A stretch of 24,942 nucleotides of DNA from Bacteroidales bacterium Bact_23 (GTDB lineage: Bacteria > Bacteroidota > Bacteroidia > Bacteroidales > Lentimicrobiaceae), in NCBI GenBank assembly GCA_001603685.1, contig LUZO01000121.1, positions 1-24,942 on the forward strand, given 5' to 3'. The translations under genes were made by a program, and so were the position numbers. This document shows positions 15,434-21,559 of this stretch, one piece after another. How positions within the stretch are numbered: the stretch's first letter is position 1; each line of letters begins with the position of its first letter. Below the pieces are notes generated by a model. That model did no database searches and was not told the DNA's origin. It was given only the letters and a program-made list of their open reading frames with translations.

Positions 15434-16702
15434 ATGCCAGAAATTGAAATCATGTCGCCGGTCGGCTCATTCGATGCACTGATGGCTGCCATACAGGGCG
15501 GAGCCAATTCGGTATATTTCGGCGCCGGTCAGCTGAATATGCGCGCCCGCTCCTCCAGCAACTTCTCGCCCGACGATATCCGCCGGATTACCGATATATG
15601 CCGTGAACACGGAATCAGGTCGTACCTCACCCTGAATACCATTATTTATGATGAAGAGCTTCCGCTGATGCGCGAAATGGTGGACCTCGCCAAAGAGAGC
15701 GGCGTTACCGCCATCATTGCTTCCGACCTTTCGGTACTGGAATATGCGAGAAGCCGGGGAGTGGAGATCCACATTTCCACCCAGTGCAACATCACCAACA
15801 TCGAAGCGGTGAAGTTCTACTCCGCCTATGCCGATGTGATGGTGCTGGCGCGCGAGCTGAGCATCCCGCAGATTGCAAACATCACCCGCGCCATCCGTGA
15901 ACAGAATATCACCGGCCCGAACGGGCAACCGGTTCAGATCGAGGTATTTGTACACGGAGCGCTCTGCATGGCCGTTTCCGGAAAGTGCTACATCAGCCTC
16001 GATAACTTCAATTCATCGGCCAACCGCGGCGCCTGCCTGCAGCCCTGCCGCCGTGCCTATACCGTGAAGGACGCCGACAGCCAGATTGAACTGGAGATCG
16101 AAAACAAATACATCATGTCGCCCAAAGATCTGATGACCCTGCCCATCCTCGACCGCCTGCTCGATGCGGGGGTCACCGTGCTGAAGATTGAAGGCCGCGG
16201 CCGCTCCGCCGAGTATGTGAAAACCGTTACCCGCACCTACCACCGGGCGGTGGAGGCGTGGCAGCAGAAGCAATATACCCGTGAAAAGGTGGAAGCGTGG
16301 ACCGAAGAGGTAAGGAAAGTGTATAACCGCGGTTTCTGGGGCGGATACTACCTTGGCGAAAAAGCCGGCGAATGGTCGGAACGCTACGGATCGCAGGCCA
16401 CTCAGCGGAAGGTCTATATCGGTAAGGTGGTGAACTTCTTCGCCCGCCTGAATGTAGCCGAAATCAAAATTGACACCCAAAGCATGAGCGTGGGGGACAA
16501 AATTCTGATTATGGGTCCCACCACCGGCGCCTATGAAGGTGAAGTGACCGAGATCAGGGTGGAGGAGAAGCCGGTGGAACAGGCGGTGAAGGGCGACAAC
16601 TGCTCCATTCCCGTTACCGAAACCCTGCGCCGGGGCGATAAGGTCTATCTGGTGGTAAGTGCGGAACACCCGCTCTTCCAGACCCAAAGCGAGGCAAACT
16701 GA
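15434..16702 (+). CDS. Peptidase U32 family protein, probable RNA-hydroxylation Fe-S enzyme
   Basis: A 422-residue U32 family protein. It opens with MPEIEIMSPVGSFDALMAAIQGGA and contains the family signature EVFVHGALCMAVSGKCYIS. Four cysteines, C178, C185, C201 and C205, follow the spacing C-x6-C-x15-C-x3-C known to hold a [4Fe-4S] cluster in UbiU, RlhA and TrhP (YegQ). The protein is therefore more likely an O2-independent hydroxylation or RNA-modifying enzyme than a protease. By length and the C-terminal beta domain (KVYIGKVVNFFARLNVAEIKI) it is closest to the TrhP type, which makes 5-hydroxyuridine at the tRNA wobble base using prephenate. The exact target is inferred. The start at 15434 follows a promoter box. 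It is 25 bp upstream of the PHP gene and probably co-transcribed. Confidence 0.9.
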   Translation: MPEIEIMSPVGSFDALMAAIQGGANSVYFGAGQLNMRARSSSNFSPDDIRRITDICREHGIRSYLTLNTIIYDEELPLMREMVDLAKESGVTAIIASDLSVLEYARSRGVEIHISTQCNITNIEAVKFYSAYADVMVLARELSIPQIANITRAIREQNITGPNGQPVQIEVFVHGALCMAVSGKCYISLDNFNSSANRGACLQPCRRAYTVKDADSQIELEIENKYIMSPKDLMTLPILDRLLDAGVTVLKIEGRGRSAEYVKTVTRTYHRAVEAWQQKQYTREKVEAWTEEVRKVYNRGFWGGYYLGEKAGEWSERYGSQATQRKVYIGKVVNFFARLNVAEIKIDTQSMSVGDKILIMGPTTGAYEGEVTEIRVEEKPVEQAVKGDNCSIPVTETLRRGDKVYLVVSAEHPLFQTQSEAN

Positions 16703-16727
16703 TAAAACCATCCTCAAACCGAAATGA

Positions 16728-17579
16728 ATGATGACACCCCTTTATAACTACCACACCCATTCCCACTATTCCGACGGCTCTTCGGCGCCGGTTGAGTATG
16801 TGCGGGAGGCAATCCGTCAGGGCTTTTCATCCCTTGGCTTTTCGGAACACTCTGTACTGCCCTTCGAAAACACCTTTGCGCTGAAACCCGGCACCGAAGA
16901 GGCCTATGTATCGGAGATAAACGCCCTTCGCCGCGAATTTGCCGATAGAATTGAGATTCTGCTGGCCATTGAAGCCGACTATATCCCCGGCATCAGCACC
17001 GGATTTGCGGAAATCAGGAAGGCGCTGTCGCTCGATTACATCATCGGAAGCGTGCATCTGGTGGGCGACAGCTACCCGGATAACCTCTGGTTTATCGACG
17101 GCCCGAAGCGCGAAACCTACGACAACGGGCTGAAGCGGTTTTTCAACGGGGATATCCGCAAAGCGGTAACCGCCTACTGGCATCAGGTAAACGAAATGCT
17201 TGAGAAGGAGACCTTCGAAATCATCGGCCACTTCGATAAAATCAAGATGCACAACCAGGGGCGCTGGTTCAGCGAAGAGGAGAAGTGGTACACCGATCTG
17301 GTTAATGAAACCATCGCGCTGATTGCCGAAAAGGGGGTGATTGCCGAGGTAAATACCCGCGGCATATACAAGGGTCGCAGCGAATCCCTTTTCCCTGGAG
17401 AGTATATCCTGAAGATACTGGCAGAGCGGGGCATTCCGGTTACCATCAGCAGCGATGCCCACCACCCCGACGAAATCAGCAAGCTGTTTCCGCTTGCCGG
17501 AGAGCAACTTAAAAAATGCGGAATCAAAGCGGTAAGCCTATACAAAAAAGGCACCTGGACCGAGCAGGGGTTGAGGTAG
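16728..17579 (+). CDS. PHP-domain histidinol-phosphatase (HisJ type)
   Basis: A 283-residue PHP-fold metal-dependent phosphatase. The metal-site residues are complete: YHTHSHYSDGS (H9, H11, D16), GFSEHS (H41), IEADY (E82), GSVH (H110), GHFD (H168) and SSDAHHPDEI (D243, H245). The pattern NTFALKPGTEEAY and the ending match HisJ histidinol-phosphatases, which release phosphate from histidinol phosphate in histidine synthesis. It is not linked to other his genes here, so a different small phosphoester substrate remains possible. Two ATGs in a row at 16728 and 16731 leave the start uncertain by one residue. It is 25 bp after the U32 gene. Downstream lies more than 1 kb of non-coding repeats. Confidence 0.87.
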   Translation: MMTPLYNYHTHSHYSDGSSAPVEYVREAIRQGFSSLGFSEHSVLPFENTFALKPGTEEAYVSEINALRREFADRIEILLAIEADYIPGISTGFAEIRKALSLDYIIGSVHLVGDSYPDNLWFIDGPKRETYDNGLKRFFNGDIRKAVTAYWHQVNEMLEKETFEIIGHFDKIKMHNQGRWFSEEEKWYTDLVNETIALIAEKGVIAEVNTRGIYKGRSESLFPGEYILKILAERGIPVTISSDAHHPDEISKLFPLAGEQLKKCGIKAVSLYKKGTWTEQGLR

Positions 17580-17590
17580 GGGAGGCCGGG

Positions 17591-17730
17591 GCATTTGAAG
17601 CACCTGGCGGCACTCCGCCGCGGCGGATGAAGATTTGAAGCACCTGGCGGTGCATTTGAAGCCGCTGGCGCTGCATTTGAAGATTTGAAGCACCTGGCGG
17701 TGCATTTGAAGCAGCTGGCGCTGCATTTGA
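17591..17730. repeat. 50-bp tandem duplication of hairpin modules joined by GCATTTGAAG / AGATTTGAAG
   Basis: Copy 1 is 17631-17680 and copy 2 is 17681-17730, with one difference (17663 C, 17713 A). Each contains GCACC-TGGC-GGTGC and GC(C/A)GC-TGGC-GCTGC. A preceding partial copy from 17591 leads into the palindrome TCCGCCGCGGCGGA at 17614-17627. Stop codons break it and no protein is credible. Confidence 0.88.
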
Positions 17731-17778
17731 GTCCGCCTCTGCCGGATTGCAGCCTCCGCTTTGGCGTTGGCATTTGCG

Positions 17779-17865
17779 GCGCCTGACGGCGCTCCGCCTT
17801 TGGCGGGTTACTTTTGTCTTTTTACTTTAATCTCCGTCTTTGCTGGATGAAGCGCCTGATGGCGC
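17779..17865. repeat. Further hairpins of the same family
   Basis: GCGCC-TGAC-GGCGC at 17779-17792 and GCGCC-TGAT-GGCGC at 17852-17865. They have the same five-pair stem and four-base loop as the hairpins at 17631-17730 and, on the other strand, at 3684-3748. Between them is T-rich sequence without a recognisable feature. Confidence 0.75.
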
Positions 17866-17880
17866 ATTTGAAGTATTACC

Positions 17881-17997
17881 ATAATGTCGTCCCTCCGGGA
17901 CTTTTAATTTCCGTCCGCCGCGACGAATTTGATTTCCGATTTAAAAATCTCGTCAGAAAGTCAAGCTCCGTAGGAGCGGCATTATCGTTTGCAGGTA
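17881..17997. repeat. MITE-like element, copy 2
   Basis: Begins ATAATGTCGTCCCTCCGGG and ends CGGCATTATCGTTTGCAGG, the same ends as the element at 9322-9498. It has only one right-end segment, GCTCCGTAGGAGC near 17966-17978. Its palindrome has decayed to TCCGCCGCGACGAA, followed by two degenerate heptamers (TTTGATT, TCCGATT). The outermost left bases of copy 1 (TGCAGACG) are not preserved here. Its right end runs straight into the tandem array at 18012. Confidence 0.78.
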
Positions 17998-18011
17998 AAA
18001 ACGTTTTTTTT

Positions 18012-18496
18012 GCCACTGAAGCACAAAGGCACTAAAAAGCACAAAAGGCTTCCATCTTTTTTAGTGGGCTTTTGTGCATCCGTGTTTCTGTGGCTAATCC
18101 TTTTTTCGCCACTAAAACACTAAAGCACTAAAAAGCACAAAAGGCTTCATTCTTTTTAGTGGGCTTTTGTGTTTCCGTGTCTTTGTGGCGAATTCTTTTT
18201 TTGCCACTAAAACACTAAAGCACTAAAAAGCACAAAAGGCTTCATTCTTTTTAGTGGGCTTTTGTGTTTCCCGCATCCGCGGGATCAACGATCCGTGTCT
18301 TTGTGGCTAATCCTTTTTTTGCCACTAAAACACTAAGACACGAAAGAACACAAAAGGCATTTTTCTTTTAGTGGGATTCTGTGTTTTCGTGTCTTTGTGG
18401 CTACTATTTTTTTGCCACTGAAGCTCAAAGGCACTAAAAAGCACAAAAGGCTTCCATCTTTTTTAGTGGGATTTTGTGTTTTCGTGTCTTTGTGGC
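18012..18496. repeat. Tandem array of five inverted-repeat units
   Basis: Units: 18012-18094, 18108-18189, 18203-18307, 18321-18401 and 18414-18496. Each begins GCCACT and ends GTGGC. The 12-13 bp linkers start TAATCC, GAATTC or TACTA and end in 6-7 T. Most units contain CACTAAAAAG, then CACAAAAGG, then CTTTTTAGTG, then CTTTTGTG, that is, two complementary pairs that cross. Unit 3 carries the same 23-bp insertion (18270-18292) as the single copy at 9517-9622. The array is between the convergent PHP and fabH genes. Short open frames in it (for example 18333-18563) are chance products. Confidence 0.92.
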
Positions 18497-18509
18497 GAAT
18501 TCTTTTTTT

Positions 18510-18554
18510 GCCACGAATCGAAGACCCCGTGCATACGGGAGGCACTAATCGAAG
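18510..18554. repeat. Truncated sixth unit with hairpin insertion
   Basis: GCCACGAATCGAAG (18510-18523) and GGCACTAATCGAAG (18541-18554) form a direct repeat with two mismatches around the hairpin CCCGT-GCAT-ACGGG (18526-18539). It appears to be the start of another array unit, broken by a small hairpin insertion. Confidence 0.65.
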
Positions 18555-18585
18555 TAGCAACAACCCATCAGGGAGAAAACAAAAA

Positions 18586-18606
18586 AACCTGCGGTTTCCG
18601 CAGGTT
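18586..18606 (-). terminator. Intrinsic terminator of the yceD-rpmF-plsX-fabH operon
   Basis: On the minus strand a 9-bp perfect stem (AACCTGCGG / CCGCAGGTT) with a 3-nt AAA loop is followed by further Ts to give a run of seven (complement of 18581-18587). It lies 50 bp past the fabH stop. A T-rich tail on the other strand makes it possibly bidirectional. Confidence 0.85.
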
Positions 18607-18620
18607 TCTTATCCGTTATC

Positions 18621-18644
18621 TATCCTGCCGCCGGGGGCAGGATA
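18621..18644 (-). other. Additional perfect hairpin just after fabH
   Basis: TATCCTGCC and GGCAGGATA form a 9-bp stem around a 6-nt loop, 12 bp after the fabH stop and ahead of the terminator. It has no T-run, so it is more likely an mRNA 3'-end stabiliser or helper than a terminator. Confidence 0.6.
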
Positions 18645-18656
18645 AAGTATTTAAAA

Positions 18657-19667
18657 TTATTTTCCAACCTTATCGCCGTCGTAAGCCCATTTCAGGTAGA
18701 GGGCGCCCCAGGTGAAGCCGGCTCCAAAGGCAGCAAGGATAATGTTATCGCCTTTGCGCAACTGGTTTTCCCACTCCCAGAGGCAGAGCGGCAGGGTAGC
18801 CGAAGTGGTATTGCCGTAGCGCTGAATGTTAATCATTACCTGCTCCTTGCGGATTCCCATCCGGTGGGCGGTAGCTTCGATGATGCGCATATTTGCCTGG
18901 TGGGGTACCAGCCAGGTAAGGGTTTCGGGGGTGAGGCCGTGCTTCTTCATCATCTCAACCGAAATATCGGCCATTTTCGAAACCGCCCATTTGAAAACGG
19001 GCTGCCCTTCCTGGTAAACATAATGTTCGCGGGCATCAATGGTTTCGTGCGTAGGCGGCTTTACCGATCCGCCGGCCTTCTGATGCAGGTGAATGCGGCC
19101 AACGCCGTCGCTTTGCAGCATGGCATCGATTACTCCGTAATCTTCGGTGGTAGGCTCCAGCAGAACGGCTGCGGCGCCGTCGCCGAAGATGGGGCAGGTA
19201 GCGCGGTCGGTATAGTCAACAATGGATGACATCTTATCGGCGCCCACCACAATTACCTTTTTATGCGAACCCGACTCCACAAACTTCGTTGCGGCGGTAA
19301 GTGCATAAAGGAAGCTGGAGCAGCCGGCGTTCATATCATATCCGAAAGCATTGCGGATATCGGTTTTATCGGCAATGATATTAGCGGTAGCCGGGAAAAG
19401 CATATCAGGAGTTACCACGCCGCAGATCAGCATATCCACCTCTTCGGGTTTGGTTCCGGTTTTGCGGAGCAGTTCCCTGACTGCTTCAGCGCCCATATCG
19501 GAGGTGCCTTTGCCTTCGCCCTTCAGTATCCTGCGTTCCTTGATACCGATGCGGGTCATTATCCATTCATCTGATGTATCAACCATGCGGCTGAGCTCAT
19601 CATTGGTGAGAATATATTCGGGAACATATCCACCAACTCCGGTTATTGCAGCTCTGAGTTTTGTCAT
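18657..19667 (-). CDS. fabH: Beta-ketoacyl-ACP synthase III
   Basis: A 336-residue condensing enzyme that starts fatty-acid synthesis by joining an acyl-CoA primer to malonyl-ACP. The catalytic triad is visible: C116 in DMNAGCSSFLYAL, H256 in WLVPHQANMRII and N286 in RYGNTTSATLPL. The N-terminus has the FabH pattern AAITGVGGYVPE and DTSDEWIMTRIGIKERR. Length is normal. It lies 18 bp after plsX as the last gene of the leftward operon and is followed by a strong terminator. The primer, straight or branched, cannot be read from the sequence. Confidence 0.95.
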   Translation of the reverse strand: MTKLRAAITGVGGYVPEYILTNDELSRMVDTSDEWIMTRIGIKERRILKGEGKGTSDMGAEAVRELLRKTGTKPEEVDMLICGVVTPDMLFPATANIIADKTDIRNAFGYDMNAGCSSFLYALTAATKFVESGSHKKVIVVGADKMSSIVDYTDRATCPIFGDGAAAVLLEPTTEDYGVIDAMLQSDGVGRIHLHQKAGGSVKPPTHETIDAREHYVYQEGQPVFKWAVSKMADISVEMMKKHGLTPETLTWLVPHQANMRIIEATAHRMGIRKEQVMINIQRYGNTTSATLPLCLWEWENQLRKGDNIILAAFGAGFTWGALYLKWAYDGDKVGK

Positions 19668-19685
19668 GAGCGGTTTTTTTAATGA

Positions 19686-20648
19686 TTAATCCCTGACAAT
19701 GACCGGTACGCGCGAGAGTACCCGTTTAATCTTCTGGGAAAGTTTTGCCTGATGCACATTTCGTGCAAGCAGCAGCATATTTTTTATGGCCACATCGTTC
19801 GAGATGCCATGGCCGACAATCACTGTGGAATTGATTCCCAGGATTGGGGTTCCGCCATAGTTCTCGTAATTGAATCGTGCAAAATAATCGTCGGTAAGTC
19901 CGCGCTTCATCATCAGTCGGTACATCCCCTCGATATTTTTCAGCAGAATGTTTCCGGTAAAGCCGTCGCATACAATCACATCGGCTTTTCCCCTTAGGAT
20001 ATCTCTGCTTTCAATATTCCCTATAAAGTTGAAATCCTTGCTGCCTTTCATCAGAGAGAAGGCTGCCTGGCTCAGCAGATTGCCTTTTCCCTCTTCGTGG
20101 CCGATGTTGAGCAGTCCAACCCTGGGGTTATTGATTTTATATACGCTTTTGGCGGTGATGCTTCCAAGCAGCCCGAACTGATACATCACATCGGGCTTGG
20201 CATCGGGGTTTGTGCCGATATCGAGCAGCAGGCTTATCCCTCCGTTTTCCTGCGGCAGAACCGAGGAGGTGCACGGACGGATAACTCCCTGTATGTTATT
20301 TACGCTGTAGATAGCCCCGACAAGCATGGCGCCGCTGCTTCCGGCGCTGGCAAAAGCGTGGATTTTCCTTCTTTTAAGCTCCCTGAATCCTATGCTGATG
20401 CTTGATTCAGGCTTTCGGATGATGGCATGAGTGGGATGTTCGGCCATCCCGATTACATCGTTTGCCTGAACGATATCGAAGCCCGCCGGATCGGCTTTGT
20501 GCTTCTCAAGTTCGGCTAAAATCAGATCCGTTTTTCCGATTAGTACGATACGATCAGACGGCGATAGCTCTTCACGGGCAAGAATGGCTCCGGCAACGGT
20601 TGCAGCCGGGGCATTATCACCGCCCATAACATCGAGTCCGATTTTCAT
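19686..20648 (-). CDS. plsX: Phosphate acyltransferase PlsX
   Basis: A 320-residue enzyme that converts acyl-ACP to acyl-phosphate, the first step of the PlsX/PlsY route to phosphatidic acid. The N-terminus MKIGLDVMGGDNAP is diagnostic. Other family segments are SAGSSGAMLVGA, LDIGTNPDAKP, LLNIGHEEGKG and DVIVCDGFTGNILLK. It is a peripheral cytoplasmic protein. It sits 45 bp after rpmF and 18 bp before fabH in the order widespread in bacteria, linking membrane lipid synthesis to ribosomal protein L32. Confidence 0.95.
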   Translation of the reverse strand: MKIGLDVMGGDNAPAATVAGAILAREELSPSDRIVLIGKTDLILAELEKHKADPAGFDIVQANDVIGMAEHPTHAIIRKPESSISIGFRELKRRKIHAFASAGSSGAMLVGAIYSVNNIQGVIRPCTSSVLPQENGGISLLLDIGTNPDAKPDVMYQFGLLGSITAKSVYKINNPRVGLLNIGHEEGKGNLLSQAAFSLMKGSKDFNFIGNIESRDILRGKADVIVCDGFTGNILLKNIEGMYRLMMKRGLTDDYFARFNYENYGGTPILGINSTVIVGHGISNDVAIKNMLLLARNVHQAKLSQKIKRVLSRVPVIVRD

Positions 20649-20693
20649 CTGACTTGCTTTTAATTAGGAAATGAGGTGTGTAAAAAGGCCTGC

Positions 20694-20879
20694 TTAAACA
20701 GTGGCAGCTTTCTCAATTGCCGGTTTGCCTTTGTAGTAACCGCACTCACCGCATACACGGTGGTAGAGAACGGAGGCTCCGCAGTTTGAGCAGAGAGTGA
20801 TGGTCGGAACGACTGCTTTGTAATGAGTCCTTCTTTTAGCTGACCTTGTTTTTGATTGCTTGCGTTTTGGGTGTGCCAT
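20694..20879 (-). CDS. rpmF: Large ribosomal subunit protein bL32
   Basis: A 61-residue basic ribosomal protein. The N-terminus MAHPKRKQSKTRSAKRRTHY is the L32 signature. A complete zinc ribbon is present, C30-x2-C33 and C43-x2-C46, so this is the zinc-binding form rather than the cysteine-free form used under zinc limitation. It lies 22 bp after yceD and 45 bp before plsX. Confidence 0.96.
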   Translation of the reverse strand: MAHPKRKQSKTRSAKRRTHYKAVVPTITLCSNCGASVLYHRVCGECGYYKGKPAIEKAATV

Positions 20880-20901
20880 TTCAGTTTATCTTAATTGTAG
20901 T

Positions 20902-21420
20902 TTATTCAAAATTCAAATCTTTTAACTTATCCCAGGGCGATTCGGTTTTGCCGTGGGCGGAAAGTTCGTTCAGTTTTTTAATGATTTCAGGATCGCAGGT
21001 GCTCTCTCCCTGTTCGTTATCCGGATGAATTACCTTGTAGGGAATCATCAGATGAATGAAATCGAAGATCAGCGGTGCAATGTCGAAATGCGAATCTCTT
21101 TCAGGGATGATGATCACATTGTCGTCCTCTTCGGCATATTCATGGCCGAACCTTACAAACAGTTCCTGTTCGCCTTCAACCGGCAGGTCGAACTCGTCGA
21201 GGCAGCGGTCGCAGGTTACCCTTACAAAACCTTTCATCCTGAAGTTGAGAATCAGCATCCTTTCGCTTCTGTTCAGCGTAAGCTCCGTCTGAACACCGGC
21301 ATGACTGATTTCACCATAACCGAACGATTCAAAGAACTTGTCGTCAATCACATAGTTATATATGTGATTCCCGTTTGCTAACCCAACAAATGGAATTACA
21401 AATTGTTTCAGGTAATCCAT
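20902..21420 (-). CDS. yceD: YceD/DUF177 family protein
   Basis: A 172-residue acidic protein of the YceD (DUF177) family, associated with 23S rRNA accumulation and always found next to rpmF. The conserved core RVTCDRCLDEFDLPVEGE contains the family CxxC, and VRFGHEYAEEDD and FDIAPLIFDFIHLMIP follow. The C-terminus ends in SPWDKLKDL, also family-typical. First gene of the yceD-rpmF-plsX-fabH operon, with the best promoter in the window 32 bp upstream. The biochemical function remains unclear in the literature I know. Confidence 0.9.
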   Translation of the reverse strand: MDYLKQFVIPFVGLANGNHIYNYVIDDKFFESFGYGEISHAGVQTELTLNRSERMLILNFRMKGFVRVTCDRCLDEFDLPVEGEQELFVRFGHEYAEEDDNVIIIPERDSHFDIAPLIFDFIHLMIPYKVIHPDNEQGESTCDPEIIKKLNELSAHGKTESPWDKLKDLNFE

Positions 21421-21452
21421 TGCTTCAAATATATTTCAGGTTTAAGGGGGTG

Positions 21453-21484
21453 CAAAAGTAGAAATTAATAATTTTATAACCAAA
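21453..21484 (-). promoter_or_regulatory. Promoter of the yceD operon (TTTG-N20-TACTTTTG)
   Basis: On the minus strand the -33 TTTG (21484-21481) is exactly 20 bp from the -7 box TACTTTTG (21460-21453), the textbook spacing of the Bacteroidota housekeeping promoter. It is followed by CACCC. The implied leader is about 27 nt. Confidence 0.85.
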
Positions 21485-21492
21485 TAAAAAAT

Positions 21493-21522
21493 ATTGGCTG
21501 TTGCGCTCATTTACAGCCCAAT
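21493..21522 (-). terminator. Probable terminator of the fused oxidoreductase gene
   Basis: On the minus strand ATTGGGCTGT and ACAGCCAAT pair over nine positions with one bulged G around an 11-nt loop. ATTTTTTATTTG follows. It lies 38 bp past the stop and its T-run reaches the -33 box of the yceD promoter. A smaller hairpin, CCGCT-GAC-AGCGG, sits right at the stop codon (21546-21558). Confidence 0.6.
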
Positions 21523-21559
21523 CCCAATTATTTGGCAGTGAGTATCCGCTGACAGCGGT

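Noticed and set aside
18012..18496. CRISPR array
   Set aside because: The repeated parts are 81-105 bp and inverted, the spacers are only 12-13 bp, T-rich and similar to one another, and no cas gene is present.
18333..18645. Small genes on either strand of the tandem array (for example 18333-18563 minus, 18397-18645 plus)
   Set aside because: They translate the repeat units themselves (Lys/Thr/His-rich or Phe/Leu/Cys-rich strings) and are a known type of spurious prediction.
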